Shown here: piece after piece, positions 8,096 through 16,114 of the stretch
How positions within the stretch are numbered: position 1 is the first letter of the stretch
How the letters are laid out: every line of letters begins with the position of its first letter
Origin: Candidatus Poribacteria bacterium
GTDB taxonomy: Bacteria; Poribacteria; WGA-4E; PCPOR2b
Assembly (NCBI GenBank): GCA_022822005.1
Contig: JAJECO010000017.1
Span: 1 to 40,343 of the forward strand
Length of the DNA stretch: 40,343 nucleotides
Direction of reading: 5' to 3'
Translations under genes and position numbers: made by a program
The notes under the pieces: model-generated
Databases searched by the model: none
Seen by the model: the letters and a program-made list of their open reading frames with translations, nothing else
Told to the model about the DNA's origin: nothing

Positions 8096-9187
8096 ATGCG
8101 GTTAATTTTCGATGGACACCTGGATCTGGCACTGTTCGCGCTCTGCCATAACAGAGATCAGACCGAACCCGTTGCCCAGATAAATGCCCGCGAAGCCGGT
8201 ATGACGGACGCGCTTGAGCGAGGCGGAGCGACGGTCAGTCTACCGGAGATGCGCCGTGCGGGGGTGGCGGTCTGTCAGTCGTCTATATCAGCACGCGCCA
8301 AGCGCGAAATTCAACCCCCGACAGGCCACCGACGGATAGACCTCGATTACGGCACACAACGGATGGCTTACGCTTGGGGGCAGGGACAGTTAGCGTACTA
8401 CCGAATCCTTGCCCAGCAGGGAGAGATAAAACTGATCGGCACGTCCGAGGAGTTAGACGCCCACTGGGGTGATTGGGAGCGGCAAGGGGATGACCGGTCG
8501 CCGGTCGGGGTCATTCTGTCCATGGAATGTGCCGATCCGATTGTCGAACCATCACAGGCAGAGGCGTGGTGGGAGGACGGGTTGCGCAGCGTCATGTTAG
8601 CACATTTTGGGTTCAGTCATTACGCAGCCGGCACCGGCGTAGGCGGACCCCTGACGCCCAAGGGGATCGAACTGCTCAAGGAGTTTGAGCGGATCGGGAT
8701 GATCCTCGACCTGACGCATCTGTCCGATCAGAGTTTCTACGATGCGCTTGACCGGTTCAGCGGACCTGTGATCGCAAGCCATAACAACTGCCGCGCGTTA
8801 GTTCCCGGTGATCGGCAATTGTCCGACGAACAGATCCAACTCCTCATTGCGCGCGGTGCGGTCATTGGGGCGGCCCTGGACGCTTGGATGCTCGAACCCG
8901 AATGGGTACACGGTGAATCATCAACGGAGGGTGTGAAACTAACGACGGTAGCTGATCATATTGACCACGTCTGTCAGCTCTCGGGAGACACCCTGCACGT
9001 CGCTATCGGTACTGATACCGGTGCAACGTACCACATGCCGTCCGACTTCAGGACGACGGAGGACTTGCGCAAGTTGGAGTTTATCCTTGGGAGACGTGGC
9101 TACAACGATGCGGATATCGACAACATCTTTCACACGAACTGGCGTCGGTTCTTCTGCCGATGGCTGCCCCAAACGTCTATTGGTTAG
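8096..9187 (+). CDS. M19 (membrane/renal dipeptidase-like) metallopeptidase
   Basis: A 363-residue protein of the amidohydrolase-like M19 family, which hydrolyses dipeptides such as Cys-Gly, often with D- or beta-residues at the C-terminal position. The expected metal ligands are in place: H8 and D10 in FDGHLDL, bridging E144 in LSMECAD, H208 in LDLTHLSD and H229 in ASHNNCRAL. Late in the protein DHIDHVCQLSG...AIGTDTG corresponds to the usual DHIDY...GIGSDFDG segment, and the end HTNWRRFF is also typical. There is no signal peptide and only a weak ribosome-binding site. Together with ggt upstream it could complete breakdown of gamma-glutamyl-Cys-Gly-type peptides. Confidence 0.87.
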   Translation: MRLIFDGHLDLALFALCHNRDQTEPVAQINAREAGMTDALERGGATVSLPEMRRAGVAVCQSSISARAKREIQPPTGHRRIDLDYGTQRMAYAWGQGQLAYYRILAQQGEIKLIGTSEELDAHWGDWERQGDDRSPVGVILSMECADPIVEPSQAEAWWEDGLRSVMLAHFGFSHYAAGTGVGGPLTPKGIELLKEFERIGMILDLTHLSDQSFYDALDRFSGPVIASHNNCRALVPGDRQLSDEQIQLLIARGAVIGAALDAWMLEPEWVHGESSTEGVKLTTVADHIDHVCQLSGDTLHVAIGTDTGATYHMPSDFRTTEDLRKLEFILGRRGYNDADIDNIFHTNWRRFFCRWLPQTSIG

Positions 9188-9480
9188 TAAGTGTCGGGAT
9201 TCGGAGATCCCTCCTACAGTAAAACTAAATGACCCTACTGTTTCAATGAATATTCTTGACCTCTTTTGTTGAGGGTGGTATAGTAGGGAAGGCTAATATC
9301 TATGCCTTATCCCGATGCTGAAATCGAAATTTAAATGGTTGAGGTTAATGGAAAACAGTAGATAACGGGTGACAGAAACCGTTTCGACGCCTTACGTATT
9401 GCACATTCTGTACATCGCACTCCGCCCCGGCGAGGTCGGGATTCAGAGTAACTGGAGTAAATTGAAAGGACACAAGATAT
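9188..9480. other. Spacer and regulatory region before the ThDP enzyme
   Basis: It begins with TCGGGATTCGGAGATCCCTC (9193 onward), which recurs with one change at 26585 just after another gene. It then carries a good promoter match at 9256-9284. Confidence 0.5.
9256..9284 (+). promoter_or_regulatory. Sigma-70-type promoter for the ThDP enzyme
   Basis: TTGACC (9256-9261) and TATAGT (9279-9284) are separated by exactly 17 bases. Each box matches the consensus at five of six positions. Transcription would begin near 9291, giving a leader of about 190 bases before the ATG at 9481. Confidence 0.5.
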
Positions 9481-11133
9481 ATGACAGGCAATCAAGCAAT
9501 TGCTAAGATTCTTAAGGCTGAAGGTCTCGATTGGTTCGCTTGCTTTCCCAATCATACGTTGATAGATGCGGCCGCCAAAGAGGGACTGAGACCAATTATC
9601 TCGCGCCAAGAGCGAGCGGGCGTCAACATGGCTGACGGTTACAGCCGTATCATGAGTGGGAATCGCATCGGTGTCTTCATGATGCAAGAGGGACCGGGCG
9701 CAGAGAACGCCTATGGCGGTGTCGCTCAGGCGTACGCCGATTCTGTACCGATACTGCTCTTGCCCGGAGGACCGGGCGGCCAAAGTTTGGGTATGCATCC
9801 AGGCTTCGTTTCGCATAGGAACTACGGCGGAGTCACCAAGTGGACGGAATACATCAATCAGGCAAGCCGTATCCCCCAACTGATGCGCATGGCGTTCACC
9901 CGGCTAAAACATGGAAGACCCGGACCGGTGCTGTTGGAGATATCTTCGGACGCGGCAGGACAGGAAATTCCGGATAGTGCCTTCAACTATGAACCGGTAC
10001 AGGTACGCAAATCTGGGGCAGATCCGGATGATGTCCGCGACTTGGTAACCGCCTTGCTCAAAGCGGAAAATCCTGTTATCAGTGCAGGCAGAGGTATACT
10101 ATACGCCGAAGCGACCGATGATTTAGTAGAGTTGGCAGAGTTGACCAGCATTCCGGTCCTGACAACCCTACAGGGCAAGAGCGGGTTCCCTGAGAACCAT
10201 CGGTTGGCATTGGGGACCGCTGGGAATAGCGGCTCGCGGATGGCGGGGTATTTCCTCCACAATGCAGATTTTGTCCTCGGTATCGCTACCACGCTCAGTG
10301 GAGGTTATAGCCCACGGATGCCTGCTGGCGTTACCCTCGCTCAGATTACCAATTCCACCGATGATCTCAACGTACATCATCGGTTGGCTCACGGCGCTGT
10401 TGGTGATGCGAAGCTGGTGCTGCAACAGATGATTGAAGAGGTGAAGCGGCAGATTGGTGAGCAAGGGAGACCGGACGCTAACGGTGTGGCGAACGAAATC
10501 CGCAAAGTGAAAGCCGAATGGATGGCCGAATGGGCGCCACTCCTTGAATCGGATGAAGTCCCGATGAACGAGTATCGTGTCCTCAACGAACTCCATAAGG
10601 CGGTCGATGTATCGAACACCATCGCTACGCACGACGCAGGTTATCCGCGAGATCGAATGTGTCCGTTCTGGACCACCGATGCTCCAAATACCTATATCGG
10701 ATGGGGCAAGTCGACACAGTTGGGTTATGGACTGGGGCTGGCGTTGGGCGCGAAGATGGCTGCACCTGAGAAGTTGGTAATCAATGTAATGGGCGATGCC
10801 GCCTTCGGTATGGCGGGTTTGGACATTGAAACGGCAGTGCGGTCCGAAATCCCGATATTGACCGTTGTCTTAAACAACGGTATAATGACGCACTACAACC
10901 AGAATATGCCGTATGCCTCGGAGCATTGGGACAGCGACAAGCTGTCTGGGGATTATGCGAAGGTCGCCGAGAGTTTGGGTGCCTTTGCCGAAACCGTTGA
11001 AACCCCGGACCAACTACCCGGTGCCATTGCACGCGCCATCGCTGCGACGAAGGAGGGACAGCCTGCCCTGCTACAGACGATGACCTGTGGCGAGGAGACA
11101 GTCTCGCGCTATCAGGACTCACAGCATTACTAG
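9481..11133 (+). CDS. Thiamine diphosphate-dependent enzyme, acetolactate synthase-like
   Basis: A 550-residue protein of the pyruvate oxidase / acetolactate synthase superfamily, with three domains in the usual order. The N-terminal pyrimidine-binding domain has catalytic E44 in RQERAGVNMADGYSR. The central domain includes KAENPVISAGRGI. The C-terminal diphosphate-binding domain has the GD (438-439)...N465-N466 motif spanning about 27 residues. Decarboxylation and/or carboligation of a 2-oxo acid is expected in the cytoplasm. Acetolactate synthase proper usually sits with a regulatory subunit or ilvC; neither is nearby. Sulfopyruvate- or phosphonopyruvate-type decarboxylases and oxalyl-CoA-type enzymes remain possible. 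AAAGGA precedes the start, and the gene has its own likely promoter. Confidence 0.83.
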   Translation: MTGNQAIAKILKAEGLDWFACFPNHTLIDAAAKEGLRPIISRQERAGVNMADGYSRIMSGNRIGVFMMQEGPGAENAYGGVAQAYADSVPILLLPGGPGGQSLGMHPGFVSHRNYGGVTKWTEYINQASRIPQLMRMAFTRLKHGRPGPVLLEISSDAAGQEIPDSAFNYEPVQVRKSGADPDDVRDLVTALLKAENPVISAGRGILYAEATDDLVELAELTSIPVLTTLQGKSGFPENHRLALGTAGNSGSRMAGYFLHNADFVLGIATTLSGGYSPRMPAGVTLAQITNSTDDLNVHHRLAHGAVGDAKLVLQQMIEEVKRQIGEQGRPDANGVANEIRKVKAEWMAEWAPLLESDEVPMNEYRVLNELHKAVDVSNTIATHDAGYPRDRMCPFWTTDAPNTYIGWGKSTQLGYGLGLALGAKMAAPEKLVINVMGDAAFGMAGLDIETAVRSEIPILTVVLNNGIMTHYNQNMPYASEHWDSDKLSGDYAKVAESLGAFAETVETPDQLPGAIARAIAATKEGQPALLQTMTCGEETVSRYQDSQHY

Positions 11134-11200
11134 TATATTGTCAGATAAATGTAGCACAAACTGTATAAGAACATAAATCGATAATTCTCAATGTTCCCAA

Positions 11201-11234
11201 GGCCCGGTAGGTGCGGTTTTTAACCGCACCGGCC
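11201..11234. repeat. GGTGCGGTT-TTT-AACCGCACC hairpin repeat
   Basis: Perfect 9-bp arms (11210-11218, 11222-11230), extended by CCGG on both sides, 70 bases after the ThDP gene. It matches the copies at 6871-6940 apart from the loop base. Confidence 0.75.
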
Positions 11235-11300
11235 ATCGCAATGAAGGTGCTTGTCATAATTTATTTCACAGAGCACTAGAAACTGATCAAAGGAGCAAGA

Positions 11301-11327
11301 GGCGCATTTCACACAGTGGAATGCGCC
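11301..11327. repeat. Perfect hairpin GGCGCATT...AATGCGCC
   Basis: Arms at 11301-11308 and 11320-11327 surround an 11-base loop. It lies between the ThDP gene and the small ORF at 11374. No T tract follows, so its role is unclear. Confidence 0.55.
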
Positions 11328-11373
11328 CAAGAAACAAGGGGCGTCGTCAAATTAAGAATAGAAACCCAGGAAG

Positions 11374-11553
11374 ATGATTGTCATCTATCTCTACCAGGAC
11401 TTGCGTGTTTCGGTCCGAAAAGGAGGTGACGCAGATTCTGCCGACTTGTGCAAGCCGCTAACTCCCGACCTTATCGGGAAGCTTGCACTCGTGGAACAAG
11501 ATAAGCGTAGAAAACCGAAAAAACTGTATTTCCTTTAAGTGTTCAACTGGGTG
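11374..11553 (+). CDS. Small ORF of 59 codons, unknown product
   Basis: The ATG at 11374 opens MIVIYLYQDLRVSVRKGGDA and continues with a basic stretch EQDKRRKPK before the TGA at 11551. AGGAAG lies just upstream, unusually close to the start. The first 48 codons have a codon mix like nearby genes. I do not recognise the product. The same DNA can fold into several hairpins: AGATGA/TCATCT at 11372-11386, and nested stems GTGCAAGC 11448-11455 / GCTTGCAC 11481-11488 with TCCCGA/TCGGGA inside. A structured RNA or leader element is therefore an equally serious reading. Confidence 0.35.
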
Positions 11554-11585
11554 AACCTATTGAGGAAAAACAAGGAGAAAAAATT

Positions 11586-11927
11586 ATGGATTTTTCGACA
11601 TGGTCGCCATCATATACCAATATTGCGATTCTTCTGGCAGTGATGTTTTTTGTACAGGTCGTACTCTTGCTCTACCGCACAGGGCGGTTAGAGAGACGAC
11701 TGACCAAGCAATCGGATGATTTGCAGCAGCTGCGCAACCAGCTACAAGACCGCATAGACAAGGGAGTTGATAATTTCAGTCAACCGGTCATAAATATCCG
11801 AAGAGAGCTGAGTGATGTCCGAGTCGCAATCAGTAAAATGAGCCAGCATCCCATTGAATACCTGACACCCGACAATCAGACTTTGGACCATCAACCTGAA
11901 CCACGAAAGAGTAACGGCACAGTTTAG
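11586..11927 (+). CDS. Small membrane-anchored coiled-coil protein
   Basis: 113 residues. Positions about 12-30 (NIAILLAVMFFVQVVLLLY) form a single membrane segment. A charged heptad-rich stretch of roughly 60 residues follows (GRLERRLTKQSDDLQQLRNQ onward), likely a coiled coil facing the cytoplasm, and the tail is polar and disordered-looking. CAAGGAG lies ten bases before the ATG. It is 26 bases ahead of the glycosidase-like gene and probably co-transcribed with it. No family is recognised; the shape is like small scaffold or septum-type proteins, but nothing specific supports that. Confidence 0.65.
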   Translation: MDFSTWSPSYTNIAILLAVMFFVQVVLLLYRTGRLERRLTKQSDDLQQLRNQLQDRIDKGVDNFSQPVINIRRELSDVRVAISKMSQHPIEYLTPDNQTLDHQPEPRKSNGTV

Positions 11928-11953
11928 ACTGAAAACGTAAGAAAGAGGCGAAA

Positions 11954-13543
11954 ATGGCTGAACAGCGTCAGGAGATTCTGGAACGTGGTAGTTATTTCCC
12001 CGGCGATTGGGTGCGTCCGCGATACAACCCCGGCACCTGGATGGCGATGGTCGATCTGATGGAGATTTTCACGGGGCACCGCAGCATAACCCGTCAGAGA
12101 AACTATGAGATGTTCGATGCGCCGATCGGTGTGAACCTGCGGGTGGAGCCGGGGGACAAGTCTGATCCATTCATGCTGCCAGAGAAAGAGTGGGAAACCG
12201 ATGACATAATCTATCCCGGACACATCTGGCACCAAGACGGGCGACTTCACATGCTCTACAATGTTGGGGAACGAACCTGCCTTGCCGTCAGTGATGATGG
12301 CTACCATTGGGAGCGGCCGGTGCTCGGACTGACTGAGTTTAACGGCTCTACGGATAACAATATCCTCAAGACACCGTTACAGGCGAGCATCTTTGAAGAC
12401 CCGTCTGCTTCGCCCGAAGAGCGATACAAAGCCTTGGAAGCAAAGGGTTTTTGGCTTGATCGCGAGACCGGCGAGGAGGTCGATGGAGATGAGGCGGACA
12501 GATGCTGGCGTGCCGAGCATTACGAGGGGCAATCCTATACAGGGCGCAAGGTAGTTCTAAAGGGGCAGCTGCTGGGCTTGACCTCGCCGGACATGCTTAC
12601 CTGGACCCACCTCCCTGAGCCGCTTGCCAACTATTCGGTGAACGGTGGTATCTGCCCCGGCTATGACGCTCACAACGGGGTCTACTATGCATACATCCAG
12701 CCCCAAGGGGTCGCTCCGGTAGAGCCACAGGCAGTGGGGGCGAGCATGCCTGAAACCGAGGTGGTGCGCCGTGCTATCGGACTGACACGAACCAAGGACT
12801 TCCGCAAATGGCCCGCGGCGAAGTTGTTAATCCATCCCGATGCACAGGACCCGTTGGATATATCGTTCTACGGCGCCTGCTACTTCCCCTATCCGGGGCG
12901 AGATGAACTACACGCCATGGTCATTCCGGTGTTCCATAACGCCACCGATCATGTCGACCTGCAACTCGCCTTCAGTCGCGATGGCCTGATCTGGACCCGC
13001 CCTGAGCGCAGACCAGCAGTTGAACTGGGACCATTAGGAAGTGGTGAAGAGGGACAAATTCATGTCTGGCGCAACGGGCTGGTCGAGCTGCCCGATGGCG
13101 ATTGGGCGGTGCCTTACCATGCGCGTTCGACGCTGCATACCGTTAAGGACGAGTATAAGGAGGCATTCTTCCCGGAAATGCAGCCATCCCAGAATCGGTG
13201 GGCACGCTGGCGTCCGCATCGGTTCTGCGGGATCGAAGCAGCAACAGAAGGGCGCTTCACAATTCCCACCGTGTTCCGCACGGAAAACGAACTGCACCTG
13301 AACTACCGCTGCGCACCCGGAGGGTGGATCCGCGTTGAGTTGATGCCACGGATACCCACCATGCAGTGCCCGGACGCAAATCCCCTTGAGGGTTTTACTT
13401 TTGAGACGTGTGACCCACTGACAGGTGATCAGGAAGACCAGGTCGTAACTTGGCAGGGCAGTAGTGACATCACCAGCGTCGGTGAGATGGTCGCCATTCG
13501 TATCGAGATGTTCCAGGCGAAACTGTTCGCCTATAAGGTTTAG
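11954..13543 (+). CDS. GH32/GH43-like five-bladed propeller glycosidase-family protein
   Basis: A 529-residue protein whose sequence alternates short strands with signatures of the clan of furanosidase-type propellers: HIWHQDGRLHMLYNVGERTC, AVSDDGYHWERPVLG, FSRDGLIWTRPERRP and TSPDMLTWTHLPEP. These are typical of GH32/43/68-like and related uncharacterised families that bind or cut glycans. An acidic catalytic triad cannot be assigned by eye. No signal peptide is present, which argues for a cytoplasmic role on imported oligosaccharides. AGAGGCG precedes the ATG. A palindromic terminator follows 13 bases after the stop, so this gene closes a short transcript that may start with the small membrane protein. 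Confidence 0.6.
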   Translation: MAEQRQEILERGSYFPGDWVRPRYNPGTWMAMVDLMEIFTGHRSITRQRNYEMFDAPIGVNLRVEPGDKSDPFMLPEKEWETDDIIYPGHIWHQDGRLHMLYNVGERTCLAVSDDGYHWERPVLGLTEFNGSTDNNILKTPLQASIFEDPSASPEERYKALEAKGFWLDRETGEEVDGDEADRCWRAEHYEGQSYTGRKVVLKGQLLGLTSPDMLTWTHLPEPLANYSVNGGICPGYDAHNGVYYAYIQPQGVAPVEPQAVGASMPETEVVRRAIGLTRTKDFRKWPAAKLLIHPDAQDPLDISFYGACYFPYPGRDELHAMVIPVFHNATDHVDLQLAFSRDGLIWTRPERRPAVELGPLGSGEEGQIHVWRNGLVELPDGDWAVPYHARSTLHTVKDEYKEAFFPEMQPSQNRWARWRPHRFCGIEAATEGRFTIPTVFRTENELHLNYRCAPGGWIRVELMPRIPTMQCPDANPLEGFTFETCDPLTGDQEDQVVTWQGSSDITSVGEMVAIRIEMFQAKLFAYKV

Positions 13544-13556
13544 GATTCATACAAAG

Positions 13557-13590
13557 AGAAACCGAGTTTTTTCTTGAAAACTCGGTTTCT
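13557..13590. terminator. Palindromic terminator after the glycosidase-like gene
   Basis: Perfect 14-bp arms AGAAACCGAGTTTT (13557-13570) and AAAACTCGGTTTCT (13577-13590) with a six-base loop, 13 bases after the stop. The A/T ends make it usable on both strands. A nearly identical element lies at 33159-33190 after a propeller gene. Confidence 0.6.
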
Positions 13591-13616
13591 GTTGCATGAC
13601 AGTTTAGGAGGAATAT

Positions 13617-14582
13617 GTGAAAGCTGCACAGATTGTTGCCCCCCGTCAGATTGAGATGATCGATATTGATAAACCTGACATTTCATCTGATCCGGAGGGA
13701 ACCGTACTTATTAAGACGCACATGAACGCTATCTGCGGCACCGATATGCCGTCCTTTGTCCTTGAACAACCAGCAGACACCTATCCGCTATCGCCCGGAA
13801 TGACTATCCACGAATGCATCGGCGAGGTCGCTGAGAGCAAATCGGATCGGTTCAAGGAAGGCGACGCCGTGCTTGCACTGCCGGGGCGCCCCGGTGGACT
13901 ATCGGAATACTTCGTTGCCAACGAAAGCGTCACAGTCCCGTTGGCGGACTTTGAACGTAAAGACTGCATCCTGATGTCTCAACCGCTCGGCACTGTGATT
14001 TGGGCGTGTAGCAAGTTAGGGAACCTGCTCGATCAGGATGTCGTCGTAGTGGGACAGGGACCGATGGGACTGTTGTTCACGCACCTGTTGAGTAACTTGG
14101 GTGCCAAGACAGTGGTTGCGACGGATCTCGTCGATTTCCGTCTGGAGGCCGCAAGGCAGATGCGGGCGACGCACACGATTAACGCGGCTGAGACGGATAC
14201 GGTTGCCGCCGTTGAGGAGATCACGGACGGTCGCATGGCCGATCTGGTCGTTGAGGTAGTAGGGCATCAAACGGAGACAATTAATCAGTGCATGGATCTC
14301 GTCAAGCGGGACGGGACGATTCTGGCGTTCGGGGTGCCAGATGATCCGACCTACCCGTTCGGGTTCGGTAACTTTTTCCGGAAAAACATCCGCTTCATCG
14401 GATCTGTGGGTCCTGACGCTCAAAACAATTTCCCGTTGGCGATGGACATGATTGCGCAAGGCCGAATTGATGTTTCACCCATCATCACGCACCGGCTGCC
14501 CTTCACTGAGGTGCAGCGCGGGTTTGAGTTGTCTCTGCATAAGAAGGATGAAGCTATCAAAATCGTGCTTGAGTATGATTGA
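13617..14582 (+). CDS. Zinc-type alcohol dehydrogenase-like oxidoreductase (MDR superfamily), short form
   Basis: An NAD(P)-dependent dehydrogenase of 321 residues. Catalytic-zinc positions are C40 in CGTDMP and H65-E66 in IHECIGEV (the usual GHE glycine is isoleucine). The nucleotide fold has GQGPMGLLFTHLL followed by VVATD at the end of the second strand. The lobe with four cysteines for structural zinc is missing, which explains the short length. The start is GTG at 13617: AGGAGG (13606-13611) precedes it at normal spacing, and the overlapping ATG (13615) runs straight into TGA. It likely oxidises a secondary alcohol or polyol; the substrate cannot be read from sequence. Confidence 0.82.
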   Translation: MKAAQIVAPRQIEMIDIDKPDISSDPEGTVLIKTHMNAICGTDMPSFVLEQPADTYPLSPGMTIHECIGEVAESKSDRFKEGDAVLALPGRPGGLSEYFVANESVTVPLADFERKDCILMSQPLGTVIWACSKLGNLLDQDVVVVGQGPMGLLFTHLLSNLGAKTVVATDLVDFRLEAARQMRATHTINAAETDTVAAVEEITDGRMADLVVEVVGHQTETINQCMDLVKRDGTILAFGVPDDPTYPFGFGNFFRKNIRFIGSVGPDAQNNFPLAMDMIAQGRIDVSPIITHRLPFTEVQRGFELSLHKKDEAIKIVLEYD

Positions 14583-14894
14583 GGGAACCCACCCCTAAAC
14601 CTGCACAAGATTAATTAGCCCTGGAGAGCCGCTTGTTGTACACCTGTCGCCCCTCTGGGGCTTTTTTTATTCGTATTAGGAGTTACGCACTTCAGTAGGG
14701 AATAACGATCGTTGTTCCCTACGGGATCCTTGACGGTGCTCCTGCTGTAGTTGCCCGATTCATCGGGCGTTGGAATCTGATAGCGGTCGGGCATGAAAAC
14801 TCGACCTACAGATTGAGTGTAGCGAAATCCCGATTTATCGGGTTGTCTGGCAACTTGCGTTATAATTAACAAGAGCGCGGGAAGGTATTACCCT
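14583..14894. other. Spacer with terminator and degenerate MITE-like DNA
   Basis: After the terminator at 14649-14668 comes AGGAGTTACGCACTT (14689-14703), close to the AGGACTTACGCAGTT end at 17351. GTAGTTGCCCGATTCATCGG (14748 onward) is also found in part at 24328-24375. The stretch reads as a worn copy of the second MITE family. TATAAT at 14861-14866 lies 28 bases before the next start but without a convincing -35 box. Confidence 0.45.
14649..14668 (+). terminator. Intrinsic terminator after the dehydrogenase
   Basis: GCCCC (14649-14653), loop TCT, GGGGC (14657-14661), then seven T (14662-14668), 66 bases after the stop. This is the most terminator-like member of the GCCCC/GGGGC family in the window. 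Confidence 0.65.
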
Positions 14895-15734
14895 ATGAAA
14901 CATATGATGGTTATGTTGATACTTACGTTGTTGGCATCATCAATACGGGCAGAGATATTTCGCGATAATTTTAACGACGGGGACTTACAGGAATGGACGT
15001 TTATAAAAGGTGCTGAGGATGGTGGTATTGAAAATGGTGAATTGATTCTCGGTTCCCCTAAAGTGCTGGATGAAACTAAAGTGGAAGTTGAAGCGGAGGT
15101 TATGATCGCGGTTGATGATATAATCTCAAGCGACTACGAAGTGTCGGTATCCCTAAAAATCAGCAAGCGAGTTAAGAGGGTTGGCGGTGGTCCAGCCATT
15201 GGGCTGCGCGCTCATATACATCCGCTCCTTGAGTCGTGGACTGTAGATTTAGAGGAGAACGAGAGGAACAAGGATGCCCTAATATATCTGTACGGGCAAT
15301 CTTACAAGTTCTTCCTAGGCAATGTACATATTGAAGATAATATACATATTCAAGATATAAGAAATTTAAAAAGAGGTGTTGCAGCGGTCATTCAACATAT
15401 GAAGGTTGATATGATAGGAGACGAATTGGAAGACGGAGTAAAAATCTCTTTCGGGAATAGGCTACACACATTTCAGCTCTTTGATTTTGAACTGCACAAG
15501 TGGTATCGGTTGAAGATCATTGCCAAGGGGAATCGGTTTCAATACTTTATCGATGACAAGAAAATGCTAGATTTTCTTGACGACACCTATACGAAAGGGA
15601 GAATTTACCTGTCGTCAGGATGGGGGAACCGTGTCCACTTCGATAACTTTGAAGTCCAATATGATGCGCGTCCGGTACATCCCCGCAAGCAACTCACAAC
15701 CACTTGGGGAGAGATAAAGGGGGACTTCCATTGA
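14895..15734 (+). CDS. Secreted lectin/laminin-G-like domain protein with array-type C-terminal tail
   Basis: 279 residues with a signal peptide (MKHMMVMLILTLLASSIRA, likely cut before EIF). The mature part resembles concanavalin-like jelly-roll modules of the DUF1080/LamG kind: DNFNDGDLQEWTF near the start, IENGELIL, then HKWYRLKIIAKGNRFQYFID and GRIYLSSGWGNRVHFDNFEV at the end. Such domains bind glycans. The last 20 residues, HPRKQLTTTWGEIKGDFH, copy the tail pattern (K-x-x-T-x-W-G-x-I/L-K) of the propeller proteins that follow, although the domains are unrelated. The next gene starts 45 bases downstream, so co-expression is likely. Confidence 0.65.
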   Translation: MKHMMVMLILTLLASSIRAEIFRDNFNDGDLQEWTFIKGAEDGGIENGELILGSPKVLDETKVEVEAEVMIAVDDIISSDYEVSVSLKISKRVKRVGGGPAIGLRAHIHPLLESWTVDLEENERNKDALIYLYGQSYKFFLGNVHIEDNIHIQDIRNLKRGVAAVIQHMKVDMIGDELEDGVKISFGNRLHTFQLFDFELHKWYRLKIIAKGNRFQYFIDDKKMLDFLDDTYTKGRIYLSSGWGNRVHFDNFEVQYDARPVHPRKQLTTTWGEIKGDFH

Positions 15735-15779
15735 AGTCCGGCTACGCATGAGTGCCAAACAAATTCAGGGGGATTATAC

Positions 15780-16094
15780 ATGTTGAAACAACTCTCAACG
15801 CCTCAGAAGATTTTTGGTGCCATAGTACTACTATTCGCATGGTTGTCTACTGAATTGGCTGCCGCCGATACACCGACTGGCACCATTGCATTTCTATCCG
15901 ATCGAGATTTACCTCCTCCTTTTAATGATAAAATAAAGGTCTATCTGATAGATACCGATGGGAAGAATCAACAAAGACTCACTGAAAATCGCCATGACGA
16001 CATTGACTCTGCAAGGTTTGATCCGGGGTTTGCAGTTACCCCCACAGGCAAAAAATCCACGATGTGGGGATGGCTTAAACAGGTCAACCGATAA
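15780..16094 (+). CDS. One-blade PD40 protein with signal peptide and C-terminal tail
   Basis: 104 residues. The signal peptide (hydrophobic [19 protein letters not shown]) is unlike those of the other array members. It is followed by a single blade ([10 protein letters not shown]...[20 protein letters not shown]) and the tail [17 protein letters not shown]. One blade cannot close a propeller. This is either the collapsed product of a six-blade gene that recombined with a different N-terminus, or a genuine mini-protein. CAGGGGG lies seven bases before the ATG. The gene ends 20 bases before the next propeller gene. Confidence 0.6.
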   Translation: MLKQLSTPQKIFGAIVLLFAWLSTELAAADTPTGTIAFLSDRDLPPPFNDKIKVYLIDTDGKNQQRLTENRHDDIDSARFDPGFAVTPTGKKSTMWGWLKQVNR

Positions 16095-16114
16095 CTTCCA
16101 TTGAGGTAAGGCAG

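Noticed and set aside
7881-8105. A 74-codon frame between the PIG-L and M19 genes
   Set aside because: It runs through an imperfect inverted repeat (about 7931-8022) and a CAACCCAACCTACG unit, and overlaps the M19 start; not credible as coding.
11340-11500. RNase P RNA on the minus strand
   Set aside because: Only a few short motifs agree in order. The conserved 5' domain and most of the core are absent, and the DNA has an open, coding-like frame on the plus strand.
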